Source of the DNA: Parachlorella kessleri
Lineage: Eukaryota > Chlorophyta > Trebouxiophyceae > Chlorellales > Chlorellaceae
NCBI GenBank assembly: GCA_001598975.1
Contig: BBXU01002124.1
Coordinates: 1-60,013, forward strand
DNA length: 60,013 nt
Direction: 5' to 3'
Notes under the pieces: generated by a model
Told to the model about the DNA's origin: nothing
The model's input: the letters and a program-made list of their open reading frames with translations, nothing else
Databases searched by the model: none
Position numbers and translations under genes: made by a program
In this document: positions 38,201-48,416 of the stretch, in pieces
Numbering within the stretch: position 1 is the first letter of the stretch
How the letters are laid out: the number at the start of each line of letters is the position of its first letter

Positions 38201-41200
38201 GCTTCCTGGTGGACATACCGAGTGTTGGCGACGAATTGCGGGAGAGCGTTGCACACCACATGGCCTTTGCCCATCAGTCAGTTACTGAAGCGAGTCGCAA
38301 GTAAGTGCTGCCATGAAAAGGTTGTGAAGGTTGCAAACTTGACCGTGTTTTACTAGCCTGATGGCAGAGACTAGTGTGGGAAAGAAGCAGGTTAGCGTTG
38401 CCGGCTTGCCTGCTGCAGTTGTGTAGGCTCACCCATGGCTCATTCAATGTGTCACACACAGGTACCTTGAGGTGTACCGTCGGTACAACTATACCACGCC
38501 CAAGTCGTACCTGGAGCTCATTTCGCTGTACAAGACACTCTTGGCAAAGAAACGGGAGGAGTTACGTGCTGCCAAGGAGCGCTTGGAGAACGGTGCGTAT
38601 GCCTCCGCCAATTGTTAAGCTAGGGTCTCGAGTTTGCCATGTGGTAAGCAGGCGGGGGTGCGTGAAGAAGTGCCGTTAGGCGTCTTTGTCCAACCCAGGT
38701 CAGCCAAGCCATCACCAGAAGAGTCTCTTAGCGTGTTGTCTGTATACCTGCAGGTGTGGATAAGATAAGCCAAGCATCCAAGGCGGTGGCCGACCTGCAG
38801 GTCAACCTGCAGCAGGAGTTGATTATTGTGGAGGAGAAGAAGGGGCAGACCCAGGCAAGCAGGCTTGATGACTTTGTATCTCATCAGTGGGCAGTTGTCC
38901 CCTCTCTATGGAGTACCTGCAGTACTACATATGGACCTGCTCTGCCTTGACCTTTGTATCATGCTACAGGTTGCGCCACGCAGCTTGTCAAACAAACTTT
39001 ACTGTCCCATCTTATTGCACCTGCTGCAGGCAATTATTGAGTCCATCGGTCAGGAGAAGGCTGTGGTGGATGAGGCAGTAGAGTCCAGCAGGGAGGACGA
39101 GGAGGCAGCTGCTAAGCTGCAGGCAGAAGTCATTGCATTCCAGGAGGAATGTCAAACAGACCTGGCTGCAGCAGAGCCCATCATTCAGGTGAGCCTGGCG
39201 TCAAGAGCCATGTGCAAGAAGGGGACAAAGGCAATGCTGGCTAAGGGAGCATGATGGGCTAGCACTGCACAGGCCCGCATGGGCAGTACCTATTGCATTT
39301 GCTGTGAGTTGACTGGCTGCCTCCTCTCCTCTCTGCAGGAGGCAGAGGCTGCCCTCAATTCGCTGGACAAGGCGTCACTCGGCGAGCTCAAGTCCTTTGG
39401 GGCACCAGCAGCAGAGATCGTGCAAGTTGTGGCGGCTGTGATGGTGCTGGCAGCGCCCGGCGGCAAAATCCCAAAGGTGCGTAGCGGCCTTGAGGCAACT
39501 CCCTGTGGTGGCTATAGTTTGCAGTCTGGAGATGTACCACGTGCATGTGGGTATTGCCAGCGTCTCTCTCACCCAGCTGCAGATGCAGCATATACCCTAT
39601 TCAATGCGCACATGCAGGACCTCAGCTGGCCTGCTGGTAAGAAGTTTATGGGCAACGTGGACGGCTTCCTCAAGTCACTTATCAACTTTGACAAGGACAA
39701 TGTCCCAGGTAGGTGGTGCCCAGCTGAATGTACAAGTGCTGTACGTCCTTGTGACATCAACATCAGCTATCCTATTCTCCAGATATCCATTGCGGTTCTC
39801 TCATAAGAGGTTATCAAACCCTCCAACCTGCCTGATCTGATCTACTGCTGTCTGCAGAGAACTGTGTGGATAAGGTGGAGAAGGATTTCTTGTCCTCTGC
39901 TGGCTTCACCCCCGACAACATACGCACCAAGTCCTCAGCAGCTGCAGGCCTGTGCGCCTGGGTCATCAACATCTGCAAGTACTTCCGCATTTATCAGGTA
40001 GGTGGAGGCTTGATACTTGCCTTCAAGCCCTCCGGCAGGCGCAACGAACCCAAGGTAGCTGCACAGAGCTGCCAGGGTCTAGACCATGACTGCTTGCTTT
40101 GCGTGTGCCTTGCCAGTGCTCAATCAGCCTTAGCCTAGTCTAGTAGCGTAACGCCCACCCGACCATGCTGCCGTGAGTCCCTTAGAAGGTCACCACAAAT
40201 ACCATTTCTTGTAAGTTCAGGGCTGCAGGAAACATGCTTTGTGTTGCTGACCTGCAGGTGGTTGCGCCCAAGCGTGCGGCCTTGGCTGAGGCAAACAAGA
40301 AGCTAGAGACGGCCAACAAGAAGCTTTCTGGTATCCGTGCCAAAGTCAAGGAGCTGCAGGACCGCGTGGCGGCACTCGAGGAGAACCTGATGAAGGCAAC
40401 AGAGGACAAGAACGCTGCCATTGCTCAGGTGCGGCTGCACTTGTGGACTTGACAGGGCACAAAAGGTAGCTTTGGTGCCTGTTGGGATTGGGGATATGTG
40501 GTCCACATGTCGTGCCAGGTTGGCATGTAGGGGCGTATTCTTGCTCCTAGCCCTGAGCGTTTCCACACTGGAGGTCGCAGAGATGCCCTTAAGGATTGCG
40601 CATGGACATGTCTTTACTGGCAGGCTGACAAGACAGCCAACAAGGCAGCCATGGCGGAGCGGCTCATCACCGGTCTGGCTGGCGAGTTTGAGCGGTGGAC
40701 CAAGTCCATTGGGGAGATGTCCATCAAGGAGGGTGAGTACTGGAGTAGCTAGCTCAGCAGCGGTTGTAATGACAGATGTATCGAGACAGTGGGTGGGCAC
40801 AAAGTCACATCAGCGAGCAATACTTTCACTTGTCACAGCCTTGCTTGCTGCTCCAATTCGACCTGGCCATTCCCTCGCTGTGTGTTGCAGGAAAACTAGT
40901 GGGAGATGTCCTGCTGGCAGCTTCGTTTGTGTCGTATGCTGGACCATTCAACATGCCGATGCGTCAGGAGCTGGTGAAAGAGCAGTGGTACCCGGACATT
41001 GTTAACCGCAATATCCCAATGTCTGAGGGCATTACTCCTTTGGACATGCTGACTGATGATGCCACCAAGGTGCGAGGCTCCGCAGGAGGTCTTCTGGCTG
41101 GAGATACGGCTGTCCTGTGCTGTGCAGCTGGTTTTCAAGCCACCGGGGGTGTATGATAAAGAGCCATGCAGCGTGCCAGGGATGCAGCCGCCGGTCAACT

Positions 41201-44200
41201 GGCACCTAAGCCCACTTTACTACATTATCAACCTTTGCCCATGGTCTGCTACAGGCCAAATGGGCCAACGAGGCTCTGCCCACAGACCCTCTGTCGATTG
41301 ACAACGGCGCCATCGTGTGCAACAGCACCCGCTGGCCGCTGCTCATTGACCCACAGCTGCAAGGCATCAAGTGGATCATGAAGCGGGAAGAGCCCAATGG
41401 CCTGCGGATCATTCAGACAAGCCAGCACAAGTACATTGATGCTGTGAGTGCCTGCAGCTCCTGATGCACGTTCTTGAGTCCCTGGGTGACAAAGTGCACC
41501 TCAGCTTCCAAAGTGCAGGCATGCAGTTAGCCAGTCTTTCCTTTCTCCTTTGGGTACCTGCCGACCTTCGCTGAGCTGAGCTGTTGTGTGCAGGTGGTCC
41601 ACTGCATCGAGAATGGCATTCCTCTGCTCATTGAGAACCTTGGGGAGGAGATTGACCCTGTACTGGACCCAGTCATCCAGAAGAAGGTGGGCTGCTGGCT
41701 GCCCTTGCCTGCCATGCACTTCGTGGTTTGCACAAGGCTCTCTGCATTTGGTGTCTGTGGCTGACAGCGCTGGCAGCGGCTGCTTTGAACTCAGGTGTCC
41801 CTGGATACGTCCTTGTAGAATTGTTGGCCTGTTGCGTGCAGGTCATCAAGCGTGGCCGCTCCCAGGTCCTCAAGATTGGTGATGCGGAGGTGGAGTACGA
41901 TCCCCGCTTCAGGCTCTATCTGCAGAGCAAGCATTCCTCTCCCCACTTCCCACCTGAAGTTGCTGCCCAGACTACGCTGGTCAACTTCTGCGTGACTGAG
42001 AAGGGCTTGGAGGACCAGCTGCTGGCCCTGGTGAGGGTGGCTGTCCAGCCCAAAGCAGCAGCGGATGAGAGGGAAGGGGCAGAGGTCATTAAGATCAGCA
42101 TAGTCAATATGCTTGCCTCGTGATGATGTGTCGCTGCCCTGCCAGGGGTCAATCCTGTCCATGGGCATCAGGTTGCCGAGCTCACTGCTACACGAGGTGA
42201 TGGTGCGGCGCAGGTGGTGGACCATGAGCGCCCTGACTTGCAAGAGCAGGCCACCGCCCTTGTGCGCCAACTGGCCGAGTACACCATCACACTGAAGGAT
42301 CTTGAGGATGGCTTGCTGTCTAGGTACGCTCTTTCCATCACACTGGCTGCCCACTCATGCCTTGCAGAAGCCTATTCTCAGGCAAATGTGCATGTTCATG
42401 AACTCGACCTAAGGAGGGCTGGTAATTCCACGCCATGGATCTGTTGACTTCACAGTGCAGCAGATAATAGCTAGCTGAGGACTGTGGGGCTCCCTGGCTG
42501 CATGCAGGCTGGCAGCCTCCCAGGGTGATATCCTAGAGGACACTGCCCTCGTTGAGAACCTTGAGGAGACAAAGAGGACAGCCCTGGAGATCGCCAACAA
42601 AGTTGTGCAGGCCAAGGTAAGTTCGGGATGGCAAGGCTGCTACTTTGATTGCTAGCGCTAAGCAGCACACGGCACACAGGCATCCTGGGCGAACAGACCG
42701 CACACAGCCCGCTTGGGATGTAGCGAAGCTAAACTTCTGTTTCTACTACTTGGCTAAACACAGGAAACCGAGGCGAACATCAGCAAGGCGCGGGAGGTGT
42801 ACCGCCTAGTGGCAACACGAGGGTCCCTTGTCTACTTCCTTATGGACTCCCTGTGCAACCTGGACCGTGTGTACCACTACTCGATGGCCAATTTTGTCCA
42901 GGTCTGTGGAATTGCGGGGTGGACTTTCATATATCCAAGCTGAGAACTGTTGTGGCTTCCCTCTCTGGGATGACTTCGCCAACTCGTATTTGAGGATTCA
43001 CGAGTGCTTCTTACCAACGCTTTTGCGCAGATACTTATCAAAGGCATGGACCTGACACCTCAGCCAGAGGTGGAAGGCAGCATTGCGGACCGCGTCAAGC
43101 TGCTGGTGGACACCACCTGCTTTACTTTGTTCAGGTGCGGCTTTTCAATGCAGCAAACACTGTAAGCGGTGGGGCCTTTGGACCGCAACCAGCTGCATGC
43201 ATGCAATTATGCAGTAGGTAGCCCCCAGGCTTGAGTTGTAACCAATCGTGCTTCTGCTGCATACAGCTATGTGGCCCAAGGGCTGTTTGAGCGGCACAAG
43301 CTGCTGGTGGCCACACAGCTGACCATGAGCATTCTCAAGAAGAAGGGCGAGCTCAGCCACGCTAAGTATGAGTACTTGATGCGTGGCCCCAAGGTAAGTG
43401 CTACATTTGAGAAGCTGTGGTGCCTGGGTTACTCTCTGTAATGCCTGCAAGTTGAATTCATAAGTGTGCGTTAACATACCCGAGCTTCTTGTTACAGGTG
43501 CACGGACATTGTTGTAAAGATCAAGGGTGGGTGACTGCAGGAGATGGGTGCGCCCAACCCAGTGACGGACTGGGTCTCCGACTCCTGCTGGCAGTCTGTG
43601 TGCGCTCTGGCCGGCAAGATAGAAGAATACCAACACCTCCCTGACGACCTGGTGGGCAGCGCCAAGAGGTGGCGGGAGTGGATGGAGCTAGAGCGCCCTG
43701 AGGATGAGCCGCTGCCAGGTGGGAATGGGTTGTACCATTTTGCAGCTTGACATGAGTGAGCTGGAGCTTTTGTTGTTCTTGGGCAGAGCGAGCCAAAAAC
43801 CTGGAAAACTAGCGCCCAAAGAAACTGTTTAGGAGGAGTCAAGCGACTGCTCAAAGGTTTCCAGGCTGTGCGGCACCCTTGCAGGCGACTGGAAGCGCAT
43901 GCCTGAGTTTGAGCGCCTGCTCATCTTCCGCGCCCTACGCCCTGACCGCCTGACGGCTGCCATGGCCAAGTTTGTGGCGAACACATTGGGCAAGGAGTAC
44001 ACCATGTCGCAGCCCTACAACCTTGAGAAGTCATTCCAGGTGTGCACATGGGCAGTTGTTTGGCTACCCCTCCTAGGATTTGTTGGCCAGTTTCACAACC
44101 CAAGTGTATCACACCTTGCCCCTCATCTTCAAGGTCTGGTGAGTCACAGTGTGAGTCGTACAATCTGCAGGACTCGAGCCCTGGTACCCCTATCTTTGTC

Positions 44201-47200
44201 TTCCTGTCTCCTGGTGTGGACGTGGCTGCCTCTGTGGAGGCACTGGGACGAAAGCTTGGCATGACATCCGACAACAACAAGTACTTTGCCGTTTCACTGG
44301 GCCAAGGACAGGTGGGTCACATGGGCTTGGCGAAAGCAATGGCAGACAAGACATGATTGATAGTTTTGCATTACCTGTTCGGCCTTGTGATACTCACATG
44401 TGATGTGTTATTCTGCTTTGCAGTATCACCCATTATTCCGTGATCCGTGCAGGAGCCCATTGCCATGAACTACTTGAACCAAGCCCACAGAAATGGCGGC
44501 TGGGTGCTGTTGCAAAATATTCACCTCACTATTGACTGGACCAGTGGCCCACTGGAGAAGAAGGTAGACAAGCTGGCAGAAAACGCACACCCGGACTTCA
44601 GGTGGGGAGGCTGGTGGAGAAGCTGCACTTCAAAGCGATGCCGAGTTTTGGTGTTCAAGTTTGCCTTCTGCGTCAGGGACCTGCAGCTGGTCTGCCAGCC
44701 ATGGCTGCCTAGGGAGCGCCAACAACCCGAGCTTGGCAGTTAAAGAGCTTCCCTCACCTATGCAGGCTTTTCCTGTCAGCGGAGCCTCCTCCAGCTTTGG
44801 AGCGCGCACTGCCAATCTCCCTTCTGCAAAACTCTATCAAGCTCACCAACGAGCCGCCGGAGGGGCTCAAGGCCAACCTGATCCGTGCCTACGGCCTGTT
44901 TACCGAAGACATCCTGGAGTCGTGCGCCAAGCAGACAGAGTTTAGGTAGGACAGGAAGGGCGGTGGGTGTGCATTATGGTGCGGAGCCCTTTGTTGCGGC
45001 TTTGCATAGTCAGGGGAGCGTACGGCCTACCCATTGCAGGCTCTGAGCCGCTCCCTGCGTGACGGTCGTGCACTCTTGCCTTCTGCTGCAGGTCTATTGC
45101 CTTTGCGCTAGCCTTTTTCCATGCCGCGCTACTTGAGCGCAAAAAGTTTGGTGTGGGCAACCTGCCAGGCGCCCGCAGCGGCATTGGATGGAATATGAAC
45201 TACCCCTTCAATGCCGGCGACCTGCTCTGCTGCGGCATGCTGGCAGTCAACTACCTGGACAACTCCACCAGGGTGCCCTGGGATGACCTGCGCTACCTGT
45301 TCGGAGAGATTATTTATGGAGGCCACATTGTGGAAGACTGGGACAGGTGATGGAAGCTTCTGCAAGAACAGCCCGTAAAAGCCCACAGGCGGAGATTCTG
45401 GTTGCAACGTGCTTGGGAAAGCATTGCCCAGCCATGGCCAGCGATTTCTGCTGAACCTCCCCACCAATGTGGCTGCTTCGACCCTTCTCAACGCAGGCGG
45501 CTAGCCAACGCATACCTAAACAAGTTCTTCAATGAGACTCTGCTGGAGGGGATGCAGCTGTTCCCAGGTTTCATGACACCAGCACCTACACTGAATCAGG
45601 TCCAGGTGCGACTGCAGCAAGGGTCCTGGAGGCCATTTCCAAAAGCCAGCCTTCAGTAGAGACACGAAAGCCCCTTTTGGAAAGTTGCCATGGTGTTGCC
45701 ATGGTGTTCCACAGTGTGGAGTAGCCATCATTGGACCCCAAATAGTTATTTACGGAAGCATGTTGATGGTTGCAGGTGTTGGAATACATCAACGACAACA
45801 TCCCCGCAGAGTCAGCAGTAGCCTTTGGCCTGCATCCCAACGCGGAGATTGGCTTCAAGCTGCGCGAGACAGACTCCTTCTGCACCAGCTTGTTGTCTAT
45901 GCAGGTGCGCTTCTATGTCGGCCCTTGCCTGCTTGCAAGTGATGCCTGTGCCATGCCTTGTGCCTATGGCAGCTGCCTATGGCGTCTGCATTTGACCTTT
46001 GTATGTCGGCTTCAGCCACCCTTATTGCCCCTTATGACTCATGCGTGCTGCCCACTGTTCCTGGCAGCCGCGCGAGGCTGGTGGAGATGGCGAGCAAAGC
46101 GTGGAGGAGCGCGCCAAGCAGGTGCTGGACGGCATCATGGAGCGGCTGCCAGAGCTGTTTGACCTGGAAGACATCCGTTCCCGCGTGGATGAGTTCACTC
46201 CATACGTGATGGTGGCAATACAGGTGTGGAGCGAAATGCAGGGGTAGCTAATTCCGGGCTGGGTTGTTTACGTTAGAGATGTAGGTGCTGGGAAAGTCAT
46301 CTCCTTGGAGACACGGCATGATAGGCTGCGTATTTCTCAGGCCCTGGGGTGGGGCTTGTCATGTCACCAACAGCCCAGTCTCCTGCTTCCACCGTGCGAC
46401 TTACTTGTGATTCTTGCAGGAGTCGGAGCGCATGAATGTGCTGCTGACTGAGATCAAGCGCTCACTGGTGGAGCTGGGTCTGGGTCTTAGTGGTGACCTG
46501 ACAATGACAGGCCCCATGGAGCAGCTGATGAACTCCCTGGCAGAGGACAAGGTCCCAGCCTCATGGATAGTTGTGGCCTACCCCTCACTACGCCCGCTGC
46601 AGTCATGGTTCACCAACCTGCTGCAGCGGGTCCAGCAGCTGGTAGAGTGGACCACCGACCTGCAGGTTCGAGCCTTGTTGGTGTGCAGGTTGACTATTAC
46701 CTGTGCAGTCATCCCCAGACTCGTCCACTTCATCCCGCGACCTTGACAGCTCCTCCCCCTGTGTTGGTATCTGGCTACGCTGTTTCTTGTGTGTGTTGAG
46801 CATCCCTCAGTGATGCCCCCGCTGCTGTTCGTAGGTGCCAAAGAGTGTCTGCATCTCTCATCTCTTCAACCCGCAGTCCTTCTTGACGGCCGTCATGCAG
46901 GTGGGTAGTCCTGTTGGTAGGGCAGGCCCAGTCTCCAGCTTTACCCTTTGTGTCATTGTCTCCTGCTGTGCCCCAGTGCTGGAGAGGCTGACCAGCCTGA
47001 GTGTGATAAGTGCTCACCATTTCCAGCTTGGGTTTATGGCCCAACCTATCCACCTAGTCTACAGTGTCTGTCCTTCACCTATGCAGACCACTGCCCGCCG
47101 CAATGACTGGCCGCTGGACAAAACCGTCATCATCACCGAGGCCACCAAGAAGCGCGTGGAGGAGATTGACCAGCCATCAAAGGATGGAGCTTACATCCAT

Positions 47201-47672
47201 GGCCTGACCCTGGAGGGAGCCCGCTGGGATGAGAAGCTCGGCCTGCTGGACGACTCCAAGCCCAAGGAACTGTTCTGCCCCATGCCGGTTATCTTGGTGC
47301 GCGCTGTGCCGGTGGACAAGTCAGACCTGAAGGACGTGTATCAGGTGAGGAGACATCAGGAACGGTGGCTAGCAGCAGGAGCCTTGCGGGGGCGTGAAGC
47401 AGCGCTAGTGCACGAAGTGTCGAGCCTTCCAGACCCTGCTATGCAGCGCAAGCACCAGTACTGGACCTGTTCTTTCAACCAAGCCAAACACTGAGACCCA
47501 TCAATGACATGGCATGGGTGCTGAGATGGAGCCGTCTTTCCTGCTGCAGTGCCCTGTTTACTTCACGGAGTCGCGCTTCAGGCAAGAAGTGTTTACTGCA
47601 CAGCTGAAGACAAAGCAGAGCTGGATAAAGTGGACAACAGCAGGCGTGTGTATGCTATTGGATGTGGTGTGA
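17247..47672 (+). CDS. Axonemal dynein heavy chain, outer-arm type
   Basis: A motor subunit of a ciliary dynein that slides microtubule doublets by ATP hydrolysis. The gene is a ~30.4-kb series of short exons beginning 17247-17365, 17458-17536, 17623-17714 and 17864-18025, and ending with [10 protein letters not shown]...[14 protein letters not shown]. I can follow in order the N-terminal tail ([23 protein letters not shown]), the linker, six AAA modules, the stalk and the C-terminal domain ([33 protein letters not shown]). No frame break was found. The estimated length is roughly 4,400-4,500 aa, normal for the family. P-loops are GPAGTGKT (AAA1), GPAGCGKT (AAA2), GNSGTGKT (AAA3) and GVGGSGKQS (AAA4). 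The tail and AAA4 wording ([45 protein letters not shown]) favour the alpha/beta (DNAH9/11/17) class over gamma. I cannot assign the chain firmly. Five introns have GC donors, and one intron carries a SINE-like insertion. Confidence 0.95.
17864..24552 (+). other. Dynein tail (DHC_N1-like) coding region
   Basis: Exons here encode the tail that dimerises heavy chains and binds intermediate chains. Landmarks in order are [133 protein letters not shown] and [17 protein letters not shown]. This order is that of the DHC_N1 region of axonemal dyneins. A short Gly/Ser insertion ([13 protein letters not shown]) lies near 23860-23900 between two helices. Confidence 0.85.
25748..29611 (+). other. Dynein linker (DHC_N2-like) coding region
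   Basis: Encodes the mechanical linker that swings across the AAA ring. Landmarks are [42 protein letters not shown]-like [55 protein letters not shown] and [14 protein letters not shown]. The introns beginning at 27497 and 28152 use GC donors. The intron 28757-29261 is about 500 bases, larger than its neighbours because of an inserted element. Confidence 0.8.
28796..29118 (+). mobile_element. SINE-like retroposon in a dynein intron, with 12-bp target duplications
   Basis: The 12-mer TTATGAGCAGCA occurs at 28784-28795 and again at 29119-29130, perfectly repeated, and brackets ~323 bases. About 50 bases into the insert is GGTTCGAACCC (28845-28855), matching the RNA polymerase III B box of tRNA genes. 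Ahead of it, TGGGATACTACC (28806-28817) is a weak A-box match at roughly tRNA spacing. The rest is GC-rich with no open frame of note, and the right end is a pyrimidine-rich CTTTCCCTTTGCC. Flanking duplication plus a tRNA-like head is the signature of a tRNA-derived SINE. Orientation is inferred from the head position. It lies wholly inside the intron after the exon ending DGPVE, so the dynein protein is unaffected. Confidence 0.75.
30149..31974 (+). other. Dynein AAA1, the main ATPase module
   Basis: Contains Walker A GPAGTGKT at 30460-30483 within a conserved [20 protein letters not shown] context. Sensor-region [20 protein letters not shown] follows, then Walker B in [13 protein letters not shown] and [13 protein letters not shown]. 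Later helices are [19 protein letters not shown] and [13 protein letters not shown]. All catalytic motifs needed for ATP hydrolysis are intact. Confidence 0.93.
31114..31167 (+). repeat. Two perfect tandem copies of a 27-bp unit in an AAA1 intron
   Basis: The unit starting CCCTTCTTGGGAGCCAGACA is present twice head to tail at 31114-31140 and 31141-31167, followed by a partial third start. It lies in the intron after the exon ending ELPESLK. It is a recent local duplication with no coding effect. Confidence 0.9.
32247..33633 (+). other. Dynein AAA2
   Basis: Contains the P-loop GPAGCGKT at 32355-32378, [54 protein letters not shown] and [18 protein letters not shown]. These are the AAA2 landmarks of dyneins. 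AAA2 binds nucleotide but normally does not hydrolyse it. Confidence 0.9.
34255..36003 (+). other. Dynein AAA3; P-loop split by a GC-AG intron
   Basis: Landmarks are [74 protein letters not shown] and [13 protein letters not shown]. The Walker A motif is interrupted between NS and GTGKT by an intron at 34451-34704 whose donor is CAG|GCAAGT. The Walker B region reads FIDDANMS where FIDDLNMP is usual. AAA3 gates motor release from microtubules. Confidence 0.9.
36863..38032 (+). other. Dynein AAA4
   Basis: Starts [17 protein letters not shown] and contains the P-loop GVGGSGKQS at 36944-36970, [91 protein letters not shown] and DWFHSWP. All are standard AAA4 landmarks. Confidence 0.9.
38461..40735 (+). 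other. Dynein stalk coiled coils and microtubule-binding domain
   Basis: Two Lys/Glu-rich helices flank a compact domain. CC1 covers [20 protein letters not shown] to [20 protein letters not shown]. The microtubule-binding tip lies between [20 protein letters not shown] and [22 protein letters not shown]2 covers [19 protein letters not shown] to [19 protein letters not shown]. Lengths are normal. The intron at 38855 uses a GC donor (CAG|GCAAGC). Confidence 0.9.
40891..42901 (+). other. Dynein AAA5
   Basis: Landmarks are [89 protein letters not shown] and [18 protein letters not shown]. This is the non-hydrolysing AAA5 module, with the buttress helices. Confidence 0.88.
43031..47672 (+). other. 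Dynein AAA6 and C-terminal domain
   Basis: Contains [138 protein letters not shown] and [12 protein letters not shown]. The terminal barrel follows: WLLDDSKP-like [19 protein letters not shown] and ECPVY-like [11 protein letters not shown]. The C-terminal domain is full length and ends DVV-stop at 47672. Confidence 0.9.
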
Positions 47673-48416
47673 ATAAAGTCGACTTGGTGGTTGTGCTTGC
47701 TTATTTATGGTGCAGACTGTTGCCGCTGGTTTGTGCTTGTGGCTATCTGCTATGCTATGCCGCCTTGATAAACGCATGTGAATGTCCTTGGGTTTGCATC
47801 GGCATGGTGTGGTTTGTAACAACCCTGTGGGAGGGGCAAGGCATTTGACCATATTGACAGTAGTGTGTCATGTCTTTCACAACTATGGAGCCGTTGCCTA
47901 TACATTGAATCGCAAACTCCTTCACACTCCGTCCGCAAACAGTGTCCGACTAAACAGTACTAACAGTGAATACAGGATGCAACTGAGCAACTGAATGAGA
48001 GGCTTCAAGGCCGTCCATTACAAAAGGGAACATGTGTCTACCGAGTACTACAGATTACACTCTTTGTTGTGTTCGGGAAAGGCTGCTTTCCGTCCTTGCG
48101 CCCGCCAGCTGTAGTCATTTGCCGCCAAGGCGCCATCGTCTCTCACCATGGCATTTCTGATGAATATGCTGATATTACGGCTTTAGCAAGTTTTCGTTGG
48201 TAAGGGGCACCGTCATGTGGGACGTCTTTCGTGGGCTCGCCATCACCCTTGCGCGTCGTCGTGCGCACAGACTGGGTTAGCTTGGGAACCTGCGTAGGAC
48301 TGGGCCTGCGGTTTGGCAGGTCACCAACATGTGACTGCAATTGTTGTGAGGTCCTTGCACCGAGTTCCGACTTAAGCTTTGACCTCCTCTGTCCCCAGAG
48401 CCTCAGCCTGGCGGGT
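47673..48416. other. Intergenic region, dynein 3' UTR / BRCT-EEP promoter
   Basis: Holds the dynein 3' untranslated region and the upstream region of the next plus-strand gene. A frame open from 48231 joins the BRCT frame, and a CCCCAG acceptor-like site at ~48398 precedes the ATG. An upstream 5' exon or longer N-terminus is therefore possible. I see nothing else. Confidence 0.5.
47815..47819 (+). terminator. Polyadenylation signal TGTAA of the dynein gene
   Basis: TGTAA about 143 bases after the dynein stop codon. The distance and motif fit a chlorophyte nuclear polyadenylation signal. Confidence 0.5.

Noticed and set aside
42113..42200. Possible intronic box C/D snoRNA (GTGATGATG near 42119)
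   Set aside because: No matching D box or terminal stem at the expected distance.
43501..43540. Possible small dynein exon after the acceptor at 43499
   Set aside because: Its frame would break the protein. Joining 43394 directly to 43541 gives [15 protein letters not shown], which matches dynein.
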